Of a stretch of DNA of 64,000 bases, positions 28,859 through 36,934 are shown one piece after another. Below the pieces are notes generated by a model that ran no database searches, was not told the origin of the DNA, and saw only the letters and a program-made list of their open reading frames with translations. Each line of letters opens with the position of its first letter. The stretch's first letter is position 1. The position numbers and the translations under genes were made by a program. The stretch covers positions 1-64,000 of the forward strand of contig JACPOY010000002.1 of NCBI GenBank assembly GCA_016191245.1, read 5' to 3'. The stretch is from Gammaproteobacteria bacterium. GTDB taxonomy: Bacteria > Pseudomonadota > Gammaproteobacteria > Berkiellales > Berkiellaceae.

Positions 28859-29929
28859 ATGTCTCTTTTTGGGCCTTTGCTATCTGAAATAACTGATAGA
28901 CTATTTTACAAACTGTCCCGTCTTTCAAGAAGTCAAGATGACTTGGAAATAATTGTTAAAGATATTGTCATGATTCTGGAAGATAAAGTTGATCTAAATG
29001 ATGTAAGAAATATGTTTGGTCAATCCATCGCTCATGTTTGTGGGATGAAAGGATTGACTAGAATTTTAAGTGGTTTAGTCGCCTTATGTACTGAATATGG
29101 CAAACCCCTTAATTTATTAATTTCACATAAAGAAGAATCTTATACACCCCTGCATCTTGCTTGTAGTCGAGGACATGAAGACACAGCAAAGTTTATTTTA
29201 CAAATTACCCATGGAGAAGGTGCAGAGGTTCAAGATGCACTAGGCATGACGCCAGCGCATTTAGTGGTATGTTGTGTGCTTAATGTGAATGCCAGAGAAA
29301 GATTATTAGCTCTTTTACAAGAACATTCTGCTGATTTCCTTAAAAAAGATTTAACTCAAAAAACCTGTCTAGAAATTGAAAAAATTACTTCATTTAATCC
29401 TGTAACGTATCAAAACGCTTTAACGCAAAATCCTCTCCATTTTGTAAATTACACTGAAAATTTCGCATCATCAAAAATGAAAACCAAACACATGATAGAA
29501 TCTTGTCTGAATAGAGGCGATGCCTTTTTACGGACCCCTTTAATGTATATGGCAATACGAAATTGTGTAGAGGGCACACAATTTTTATGCAGATTGAAGG
29601 CCAATCCAACTAATGCTGATTATCAAGGGCGCACTTCTTTACATTATGCAGTTTTTTTTGCCAGTACTGAATTAATACAAATTTTATTAGAAGCAGATGC
29701 AAATTCAGAACAGCAAGATAAATTTGGCATCACACCAGCTCATATTGCGAAATCTCTCGGACGTAGAGATGTTACTGAGCTATTTGCTACATTTGAGCTT
29801 GAAAAGTTGGCGCAAAGAATGGAAAGTAGCTTCTATATTTCCCTTCCAACATTTATGACCAATCTTTTTGCAAATTGCACAGTCCCAACTGTAGATGCTC
29901 AAACAAATAGAATAAAAAAGACCACTTAA
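28859..29929 (+). CDS. Ankyrin-repeat protein
   Basis: A 356-residue protein with at least four ankyrin repeats. Clear ones are YTPLHLACSRGHEDTAKFIL (about 98-118), MTPAHLVVCCVLN, a degenerate one with TPLMYMAIRNCVEGTQFL, RTSLHYAVFFASTELIQILL and ITPAHIAKSLGRRDVTELF. There is no signal peptide, membrane segment or enzymatic domain. Ankyrin arrays bind other proteins; in Legionellales and Rickettsiales many are translocated effectors. The ATG at 28859 has AAGGTAAG upstream. It follows the RhoGAP-like and oligopeptidase genes on the same strand but after a 49-bp gap with a palindrome, so it may have its own promoter. Confidence 0.85.
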   Translation: MSLFGPLLSEITDRLFYKLSRLSRSQDDLEIIVKDIVMILEDKVDLNDVRNMFGQSIAHVCGMKGLTRILSGLVALCTEYGKPLNLLISHKEESYTPLHLACSRGHEDTAKFILQITHGEGAEVQDALGMTPAHLVVCCVLNVNARERLLALLQEHSADFLKKDLTQKTCLEIEKITSFNPVTYQNALTQNPLHFVNYTENFASSKMKTKHMIESCLNRGDAFLRTPLMYMAIRNCVEGTQFLCRLKANPTNADYQGRTSLHYAVFFASTELIQILLEADANSEQQDKFGITPAHIAKSLGRRDVTELFATFELEKLAQRMESSFYISLPTFMTNLFANCTVPTVDAQTNRIKKTT

Positions 29930-30025
29930 AATGGTAACGACTAGTCATATATACAGTTGCATACTCTTTTGATTAATATGTAATCTGCCGATGTAATATA
30001 AAGCATTGTTCTTTGTGAGGTTCAC

Positions 30026-31480
30026 ATGCAAGGTTTAAGAAATCAAACTCTATTTCGTCAACATTGTTATATTAATGGTGAATGGATTAATGCAATTTCA
30101 GGAAAAAATTTTGAAGTCTTCAATCCATTTGATAATAAAGTATTGGGGACAGTTCCTGAATGTGAGCAAGCAGAAACCAGGCATGCTATTGAATCGGCAG
30201 AAAAAGCTTGGAAAAGTTGGAAAAAACATACACCGAAAGAACGTGCTGAGTTGATGTTAAAATGGGCCGCGCTGATTGATGAAAACAAAGAAGATCTTGC
30301 AACGATAATGACCTTGGAACAAGGTAAATCATTAACAGAATCTCGTGGTGAAATTGATTATGCTAATAGTTTTGTTAAATGGTTTGCTGAAGAAGGACGT
30401 CGTGCTTACGGTGATGTTATTCCCTCAAATACACTGAATCAGCATTTAATTGTTATCAAACAATCAATAGGTGTTGTTGCGGCTATTACCCCTTGGAATT
30501 TTCCTAGTGCGATGATAACACGTAAAATTGCACCAGCACTTGCCGTGGGTTGTACGGCTGTTATAAAGCCTGCTGAAGATACTCCGTTTAGTGCTTTAGC
30601 CTTAGCCGTGCTTGCAGAGCAAGCAGGATTCCCTCCTGGCGTTGTTAATATTGTCACTGGTAATCCTAAAGCAATTGGTTTGGAAATGACTTCAAATCCT
30701 ATTGTGAAGAAAATTTCATTTACCGGTTCAACCAATGTTGGGCGAATATTAATGCAGCAAAGTGCACCTACGATTAAGAAGCTCACTTTAGAATTAGGGG
30801 GCAATGCGCCATTTATAGTCTTTGACGATGCAAACATTGATGATGCTGTGAAGGGTGCAATAGCTTCTAAGTTTAGAAATAGTGGTCAAACCTGTGTTTG
30901 TGCAAACAGAATTTTGGTACAAAGCGCAATATATGATGAATTTGTAAAGAAATTTACTGAAAAAGTAAAACAGTTAAAATGTGGAAATGGTCTTGAAGAT
31001 GATGTGCAACAAGGTCCTTTAATTAATCAAGCAGGTCTTTATAAAGTAAAAGCTCATCTTGAAGATGCCACATCAAAAGGAGCAAAAATCATTTGTGGGG
31101 GCAAACCTCATTCTTTGGGTGGATTATTTTTTGAACCCACCGTTCTGACACAAGTAACACAAGAAATGCGTTTAGCCAAAGAAGAAACGTTTGGCCCTAT
31201 TGCACCCATTTTTAAATTCGATAGTGAAGATGAAGCGATAGCCATGGCGAATAATACCGAATTTGGTCTAGCCTCTTATTTTTATAGCAATAATATGGAT
31301 AGGATCTTTCGGGTTTCGAGGGCTTTAGAATATGGTATGGTTGGTATCAATAGCGGAATGGTATCAACTGAAGTTGCCCCTTTTGGGGGGATCAAACAAT
31401 CAGGTATTGGCCGTGAAGGCTCTAAATACGGTATTGAACCGTATTTAGAAATAAAATATCTTTGCCTGCAAGGTAAATAA
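30026..31480 (+). CDS. gabD: NAD(P)+-dependent succinate-semialdehyde dehydrogenase
   Basis: A 484-residue aldehyde dehydrogenase of the GabD group, oxidising succinate semialdehyde to succinate in GABA degradation. The cofactor-binding TPWNFPSAMITRKIAPALAVG, the general base in LELGGNAPFIVFDDA, and the nucleophile in SGQTCVCANRI are all present, as is KEETFGPIAPI. The double Cys (TCVC) is typical of SSADH. The ATG at 30026 has GTGAGG upstream. It lies in the middle of an effector-like region and is followed by a strong terminator; no gabT is adjacent. Confidence 0.93.
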   Translation: MQGLRNQTLFRQHCYINGEWINAISGKNFEVFNPFDNKVLGTVPECEQAETRHAIESAEKAWKSWKKHTPKERAELMLKWAALIDENKEDLATIMTLEQGKSLTESRGEIDYANSFVKWFAEEGRRAYGDVIPSNTLNQHLIVIKQSIGVVAAITPWNFPSAMITRKIAPALAVGCTAVIKPAEDTPFSALALAVLAEQAGFPPGVVNIVTGNPKAIGLEMTSNPIVKKISFTGSTNVGRILMQQSAPTIKKLTLELGGNAPFIVFDDANIDDAVKGAIASKFRNSGQTCVCANRILVQSAIYDEFVKKFTEKVKQLKCGNGLEDDVQQGPLINQAGLYKVKAHLEDATSKGAKIICGGKPHSLGGLFFEPTVLTQVTQEMRLAKEETFGPIAPIFKFDSEDEAIAMANNTEFGLASYFYSNNMDRIFRVSRALEYGMVGINSGMVSTEVAPFGGIKQSGIGREGSKYGIEPYLEIKYLCLQGK

Positions 31481-31486
31481 ATGCTG

Positions 31487-31512
31487 AAATAGGCAATATT
31501 TTTGCCTATTTT
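31487..31512 (+). terminator. Terminator of gabD
   Basis: AAATAGGCAA pairs with TTGCCTATTT around TATTT, followed by TT. Confidence 0.78.
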
Positions 31513-31671
31513 CCTCCTTTGCTCTGTCTTAATATACCATTCGTCTACCTGTTTACACCATTGGTCAACTACTTAGTACACAGTCCTTTTTTACGACATT
31601 CTCTCCTTATATTATTAAGCGCTATTTCCAATTTTGATTCAAAATCCTGATATAAGTTTACTGGAGAGATA

Positions 31672-34600
31672 ATGTCGTACCATGGTCCGCATCTGCAACA
31701 TCCGAATAAAAATAGTCATGATGATGCAAAAGAAAATAAAAATGGTTTTAGCTCTTTTGGTAAGACGTTTGCGATTACATATACCTATGGTGATGAAGCT
31801 GTAGAACAAGAGTTACCACAATTAGTTGATTTATCACCTCCTGAGCTTGTGCATTCAGATGAGGAACAAGAACATGATAGTGAGCCCAATTTGGAGGAAG
31901 TGCCTGAATATGTCGCTATTTCAGATGAAAGTTCGCAGCCTGAAGAAAAAGTTGAGATTTATCCGCCTTGTGCAGGCATTGATGCTAAATATCTAGGGGG
32001 AGCACTGCCTTCTTTGCCAGAACCAATCAATGATTCAGCTTCAGGTTATTCACCCATAAAGTATGCTCAATTATTTGAGCTGACAACGCTTGACTCAATT
32101 CCAGTATCAAAAGCGCAGATCTCAAAAAGGCAATGCATTAAATTAACACATTCCTGCTGTGAAATGCAGTTTTATTCGTTAAGAGACAGACCTGGTCCAA
32201 ATGAAAAAATGACGTTCATCATTGCCGGTCGTAAATTAAAAGCCTTGGTTCCACAATCTGATGGCGCACGGTGTGTATTAGTTATGCCGCACGAAGATTA
32301 TGAGAAATTGAAAGAACAAATACCGGGTTCGATGGACATATTAGCCATTAAATCCCTCAAAAGCCCATCTCATGGAAATTTTACAAAGCTGAGTTTAGCG
32401 GTGAGTCGTCGATTAGCGACATTTCTTTTTGCCTATCATTTTAAGTTGTCCAAATTTTTAATGATTGATGATAATATTAAAGCAGTAAAATTTAATGCAA
32501 GAAATGGTGGATGGGATAGATTTTACCAATTATTAGAAAACCAATTAGATGATTTGCTATGTGTTTCCATCAGAACGGATTCGTATAAAGAGAGCCGAGC
32601 TGGTGAGCTTGGTTCAAAAATGTTCATGATTAATCTAGAGAAAATGCGGGAAAAAATCTTATGCATCAAAGATATTTTTGCCTTATTTCCGGAAGCTGCG
32701 AAAGCTCATTATTGGGGTGAGGACGATTTGATGCAGCTTGCTATGTATTCGATGGCCCATCAAGATTCACAAGGATATCAAATCTTGGATAAAGGCATTG
32801 CATGCTTAATCCGTTCTAAAATGGTCCGAAATCTTTTTGCACAATCTGGTGTTCAAGCACAGCCATTTGGTCCAATGAATGAAGCTTCATTACAAAAATT
32901 AACACCAGAGGCGCGTCGTTGGGTTGAAGAATCTCGCTCATTACTAGATGGTATTATTCTCTCAAATATCAGACGTTATGAAAAAAGAAAGCGTGCGATA
33001 GAAAGAGCGGATTTACAAGCAAAACATGCAATAGCTAACAGAGTTCAACTGCTTGATAGTCTAGAGAGTGCTGTTGAAATTGATGACGAATTGGATTTTA
33101 TTGATCGCTATCAAACAATGATTGAATCTCTTGAATTTGATGAAACCATTTTTAGGCCATATCAAATTGAGGGAATGAAATCCATTGCCAATATAACCGA
33201 TAACAATGTTCGCTTGGTGTTAGCTACCGCAGCAGGAAAGACATTCATGCAATGTGAATTAATGCGCATTGCCTATCATCGCGCTAAACGAGGTGAGCAT
33301 ATTATTGTTGTGACACCTCATATTGACTTGGTTAATCAGTTTTATGATGATTTTATCCGCTTTAATGAAAAAGTCACAACTGACGATGTCGATTTGAGAG
33401 TACCGAATGAAGCCATTATTAAAGTTTGCAGCCATAAACAAAGTTGTCATGTAAAAGCACTATTAATGAATGAATCTATTTCGCATCAAACGAGTATTTT
33501 GATATTTTGTTCTGACAGTTTAGATAAGTTTTTAGAAGAAAGTGAATATTCATTACCACATGTTCCTATTATTTTTGCAGATGAATATCATTATTACACT
33601 TCAACAGTCGATAAAATAGTCAATGAGTTGGTTGATTCTGAACCCTTGGTGATAGGAAGTAGTGCGACTCCGCCTAAAAATGATCCTCTCTCAACAACGG
33701 CATTTAGATATACAAGAGCGCAAGGGGTGCTGGATGGCTATTTAGCCCCGGTGATAGCTGATAGCCTTGGGGTGAATTATTCCAAAGAAAATGTTCAACT
33801 TTTGATCACATGTTTGCCAAAGTTGCTCGAACGATATCATCCAGGGTTTACAAACCATAGTAGATTAAAAAATGCAAAAGTAATTGTCTACCTGCCTTCG
33901 ATTCCAGATTGTCAAAAGGCGCAAAGCGTTTTAGAACAAAGTCATATTCGCTGTTATTCAATTCATAGTAAAAATAAAAAGCACAAAAGCGAATTAGAAG
34001 AATTTTTGAACAGTAATGGTTCCGGCGTGATTCTTGCCGTTAAAATGTGCAAAATAGGGACGAATGATCCTAGAATAGCAGGGGAAATTATTGGACAAAA
34101 TGCTAAAGAAAAAGATCATGCAAGTCGTTCGAATATAGAGCAGATGATTGGCCGTGCAATGCGTAAGCTAGAAGATAAAATAGGTTATGTTTTGTGCTTT
34201 GATAATGTATTGCGTGAGGTAGTATCACCCATGTTGGCTTCACAAAAAGTGACCTTGCCGGTTAGTGCTGAATATTTAATGCAAGAAACCTTTTATTATA
34301 CCAAAGATAAAATTCATTGGTTTGTTGGTGACAATGATGATATGGAACTCAAAACAAGAATTTTGACTCCAGGCTCAGGGTATAAAATAGCGTTTAAAAT
34401 TGTACCCAAGCCAATTAGAAATTTTCACATTGAATCTCATCCTGATATTGAAGAATCTGAAGCTGAAGTTGAACTTAGTGAAAATGATAAAGAAGATGCA
34501 CTTCGTTTGGCTTTATTTGGTGTCAATTCAGGACAATTATTTTCGGCTTATCCTAAATCAAAAAGGAAAAGAAGTGGTTTGTCAGTATGTATTGATGCAA

Positions 34601-34701
34601 TGACCGGTGATTTATCAAAATGGTTACAAGAAGAAGCCGAACTGCCAATTCGTTTGAATTCTCAGACTACGCAAAAGAGCAAGAAAAGTGGAATAAGGTA
34701 G
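31672..34701 (+). CDS. GT-A-like domain fused to SF2 helicase (unusual architecture)
   Basis: A 1009-residue protein. After an acidic, likely disordered first 100 residues, a region (about 150-410) resembles a GT-A glycosyltransferase fold: RRLATFLFAYHFKLSKFLMIDDNIKAV has a hydrophobic strand ending in DDN (residues about 266-268, DxD-like), and WGEDDLMQLAM (about 350) looks like the later acidic catalytic motif. A superfamily 2 helicase follows: FRPYQIEG (Q-type motif), ATAAGKT (Walker A, about 518), DEYHYY (DExH, 637), GSSATPP (664) and QMIGRAMRK (motif VI, 824). The C-terminus is charged and basic. GT and SF2 modules are associated in the GREB1/TAGT group of DNA-base glycosyltransferases, but I only suggest that link. 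ATG at 31672 with GGAGAG upstream. Confidence 0.72.
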   Translation: MSYHGPHLQHPNKNSHDDAKENKNGFSSFGKTFAITYTYGDEAVEQELPQLVDLSPPELVHSDEEQEHDSEPNLEEVPEYVAISDESSQPEEKVEIYPPCAGIDAKYLGGALPSLPEPINDSASGYSPIKYAQLFELTTLDSIPVSKAQISKRQCIKLTHSCCEMQFYSLRDRPGPNEKMTFIIAGRKLKALVPQSDGARCVLVMPHEDYEKLKEQIPGSMDILAIKSLKSPSHGNFTKLSLAVSRRLATFLFAYHFKLSKFLMIDDNIKAVKFNARNGGWDRFYQLLENQLDDLLCVSIRTDSYKESRAGELGSKMFMINLEKMREKILCIKDIFALFPEAAKAHYWGEDDLMQLAMYSMAHQDSQGYQILDKGIACLIRSKMVRNLFAQSGVQAQPFGPMNEASLQKLTPEARRWVEESRSLLDGIILSNIRRYEKRKRAIERADLQAKHAIANRVQLLDSLESAVEIDDELDFIDRYQTMIESLEFDETIFRPYQIEGMKSIANITDNNVRLVLATAAGKTFMQCELMRIAYHRAKRGEHIIVVTPHIDLVNQFYDDFIRFNEKVTTDDVDLRVPNEAIIKVCSHKQSCHVKALLMNESISHQTSILIFCSDSLDKFLEESEYSLPHVPIIFADEYHYYTSTVDKIVNELVDSEPLVIGSSATPPKNDPLSTTAFRYTRAQGVLDGYLAPVIADSLGVNYSKENVQLLITCLPKLLERYHPGFTNHSRLKNAKVIVYLPSIPDCQKAQSVLEQSHIRCYSIHSKNKKHKSELEEFLNSNGSGVILAVKMCKIGTNDPRIAGEIIGQNAKEKDHASRSNIEQMIGRAMRKLEDKIGYVLCFDNVLREVVSPMLASQKVTLPVSAEYLMQETFYYTKDKIHWFVGDNDDMELKTRILTPGSGYKIAFKIVPKPIRNFHIESHPDIEESEAEVELSENDKEDALRLALFGVNSGQLFSAYPKSKRKRSGLSVCIDAMTGDLSKWLQEEAELPIRLNSQTTQKSKKSGIR

Positions 34702-34724
34702 CCTCTTTCATCAAGAGGCTGTCT
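34700..34724. terminator. Hairpin between convergent genes
   Basis: AGCCTCTT pairs with AAGAGGCT around TCATC at the end of the helicase gene, followed by GTCTTT. It overlaps the stop codon. Confidence 0.5.
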
Positions 34725-34747
34725 TTAGGAGCTGCCAGATAATAGAA

Positions 34748-35362
34748 TTAAATATAGGTCATATTCATTTTTCTTTGAATTTCTAACGTATTGTCATCTG
34801 AATTGGATGATTCAGCTGCCTTGGGCGCTGCTGCATATTGAATCAACATGGTTGGGGCTGCCTCAAGCTCCATGACTTCTTCTTTATGGTGCTCAGCCAT
34901 AAATATGGGAGATCCAAGACGTGCATAAAAGTCAAAAGTATCTTCACCATGCACCAAATGTAAATTATTGGTATTAAAATTAAATGGTAGTGAGTTTCTG
35001 TGTCTTAACTCATCGATTAAATTTTGGGAAGATTCCTGAGCCCCAACTGCATAGATGGTAAATTTTGCTAAGTCTGTATTTTTTGCTTTTAAAACGTTTT
35101 CTAAGTAGCTGAATTGTTTATCAACATATTCTGAGACAACAGCTTGCGTGTCATTTGATGCAGGAATAAGCCCCCAATGTTGGCAGGCAACCAGTGTTTG
35201 CTCGTCATAAACAACAAACACGACTCCAGCAGATACGCCAAAAACTTTAAATCCTTGCTCAGCGTTGGGATCAAGCCATTGCAAGGGGGTATCTAATGCA
35301 ACCTCGCGGTAGTATTTTGTGGAATTTTGAGAGATGGGCTTTTCGGTGAGAAAAGTTAGCAT
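34748..35362 (-). CDS. Protein of unknown function, faintly CheD-like
   Basis: A 204-residue soluble protein without signal peptide or membrane helix. The order of segments VSAGVVFVVYDEQTLVACQHWGLIP, then VDKQFSYLENVLKAKNTDLAKFTIYAVGAQ, faintly recalls CheD-type deamidases (GSCV-x-L-x-D then H-x-x-L-P, followed by K-x-GGA). The catalytic Cys would be replaced by Gly or Ala, so if related it may be inactive. The tail is Ala/Ser/Asn-rich. It is the most distal gene of a minus-strand group that begins with the phosphatase gene at 39379. The identity remains open. Confidence 0.5.
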   Translation of the reverse strand: MLTFLTEKPISQNSTKYYREVALDTPLQWLDPNAEQGFKVFGVSAGVVFVVYDEQTLVACQHWGLIPASNDTQAVVSEYVDKQFSYLENVLKAKNTDLAKFTIYAVGAQESSQNLIDELRHRNSLPFNFNTNNLHLVHGEDTFDFYARLGSPIFMAEHHKEEVMELEAAPTMLIQYAAAPKAAESSNSDDNTLEIQRKMNMTYI

Positions 35363-35424
35363 GGTATTTCCCTAACAAATATTAATTGAGTTCGCTTTTT
35401 AACAAACCCATCAACAAAAGTCAA

Positions 35425-35763
35425 TTAGGGATTTTTACTAGGATAAAAGAATAATACAAAATAAAGGAGCTGTAATAAGGGGATAAAGGCAAGAATAATC
35501 CACCAGGGTGAAAGCCCCATATCCCTTAATCGCTTGCATCCTAAGCAAATCGTGGTGGAGTAAACGCTATTAATAAAGGCGAGTATGTACAAAATGATGG
35601 TAATTGAAATATTAAAATTTGCGATGGGATCTAGCTGATAATCAATTAAAACGGGGATAAAAATCAGCACAGCAGTGAGGATGATTGATATAACAAAACC
35701 GATGAGAAATTCTTGGCGTTTAACTTTACCTTTTGAGGAAAATAAAAGCGTGTCTAATGCCAT
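35425..35763 (-). CDS. DUF805-family small membrane protein
   Basis: A 112-residue inner-membrane protein with three or four helices. The N-terminal LLFSSKGKVKRQEFLIGFV and the central CKRLRDMGLSPWWIILAFIPL match the DUF805/YhaH pattern (F-x-G-R-x-x-R-x-x-F-W; K-R-L-x-D-x-G-x-S-x-W-W). The molecular role of the family is unknown. The ATG at 35763 has GGAG eight bases upstream, so I prefer it over the frame opening at 35823. It lies between two small unknown genes on the same strand. Confidence 0.78.
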   Translation of the reverse strand: MALDTLLFSSKGKVKRQEFLIGFVISIILTAVLIFIPVLIDYQLDPIANFNISITIILYILAFINSVYSTTICLGCKRLRDMGLSPWWIILAFIPLLQLLYFVLFFYPSKNP

Positions 35764-35874
35764 GAATGTTGCTCCGTCCTTAGCTTTCATTACAACATAG
35801 CAAGTATTAGCTTCAATAGACAAGAGGGCTGAATATAAATACGGGGTGATTGTTTGTTGGAGAAGAGGGAGAGC

Positions 35875-35899
35875 CAGGGCTCTGTTAGCAAGAGCCCTG
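35875..35899 (-). terminator. Strong hairpin after the small Cys protein gene
   Basis: CAGGGCTCT pairs with AGAGCCCTG over a 7-base loop, just downstream of the minus-strand gene ending at 35908. No T-run, so intrinsic termination is uncertain. Confidence 0.45.
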
Positions 35900-35907
35900 T
35901 GTCTTAT

Positions 35908-36210
35908 TTACTTTGCGCCATACTTCTTTTTTAGGCTTGGATCAACAGCTTCAACGGCATAATGGCGGTCTTTAGATTCATTAGCAATGGCATCAATAAC
36001 AGATTGAGCATTATAACTGTTATCTTTGATTGATACTCTTACCCAACCTTCCCCTTCAACTGCTATTTGGCCTGGGAAGCCAGCTTCGGTAAATTCAATC
36101 CAAGGCTTGTGTTTGGGATTTAATATTGCAAGCATTAATGGTACACAAGAGTCATAACACATCATTGTGGGTACACTAAAATAGTAGGATTTGCTTGGGC
36201 CTTGATTCAT
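35908..36210 (-). CDS. Small protein with CxxxC motif, faintly HMA-like
   Basis: A 100-residue protein. VPTMMCYDSCVPLMLAIL followed by a VEGEGWVRVSIKDNSYNAQSVIDAI strand-helix pattern resembles a heavy-metal-associated (ferredoxin-like) domain, except that the usual CxxC is a CxxxC (C18, C22). Metal binding is possible but not shown. The C-terminus is basic. It lies between the DUF805 gene and a decayed gene on the same strand. No signal peptide. Confidence 0.5.
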   Translation of the reverse strand: MNQGPSKSYYFSVPTMMCYDSCVPLMLAILNPKHKPWIEFTEAGFPGQIAVEGEGWVRVSIKDNSYNAQSVIDAIANESKDRHYAVEAVDPSLKKKYGAK

Positions 36211-36279
36211 TGTTATTCATTCCTCTAATTAGTTGAGTTACCTAAAATTTTAGCTATTTTAGCACTTCGACGAAATTCT

Positions 36280-36922
36280 TCAATTATTTTTTAAAAATGC
36301 GCTTTTTATTGCAGTTGAAGTGGAATTTGGCTTCGTTTGAGTAGGGGGAAGAATTTTTTGAGTCTGATATGAGGGATATTGTAATAATAAGGGTTTGTTT
36401 TCATTTGTTTCTACAGTTTCTTCTTCAGCTTTGGGTGAAGATCTGAAATGTGAATCAAATACTTTACGACAATCTTGCAATGAAGCTTTTAGTCTTTCTA
36501 GTTATTTCGGATGATAAAGATAATCAGTCAACAATGCTTGCAATGTTCTTTCAGGATAAAATACTTCTACCCCATAGATGCTTTCACTATCAAATAATCG
36601 TTTATCATCACATTCATCTTTTTCGATCACAAGATAACCTTTTGAAATACAATCAATATGAGTTTGTGACGGTGTTTCGTTTACATTTTTAAATTTGTTA
36701 TTAAATTTACAATGTTGATTGAAGTAATAAATAGGCATAACATCAACGAAATGCTTTTCAGTGGATAAATATACCTGAAGTTTTACAGCTTGTTCTGCAA
36801 AATGAAGAGGTGCCCGATTGGGGCTATTTTTTCTGCATTTACTTTCCATTTTCCTGCGCAGCGCCCTCTATAAAGGCAAGTCCTGCATTAACGAACTCAA
36901 TATTGATAAGTTGAGAAGCCAT
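36280..36922 (-). pseudogene. Decayed gene with in-frame stop and probable frameshift
   Basis: Three pieces read in the minus direction. A 27-codon frame from the ATG at 36922 (to the stop at 36839) begins MASQLINIEFVNAGLAF. An overlapping 115-codon frame (36849 to 36502) contains NRAPLHFAEQAVKLQVYL, which looks like a degenerate ankyrin unit. After a TAA (36502-36504) the same frame stays open for a further ~73 codons to 36280, with charged, protein-like sequence (LKASLQDCRKVFDSHF). The stop between YHPK and LE looks like a single nonsense mutation, and the first two pieces may be joined by a frameshift. It lies 12 bp downstream of the CX5R phosphatase gene. No function can be named. Confidence 0.5.
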
Positions 36923-36934
36923 GAATATATATTC

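Noticed and set aside
30439..30837. Minus-strand 132-codon ORF inside gabD
   Set aside because: Antisense shadow of conserved aldehyde dehydrogenase sequence.
36450..36692. Plus-strand 80-codon ORF
   Set aside because: Opposite strand of the decayed gene; no ribosome site and no family.
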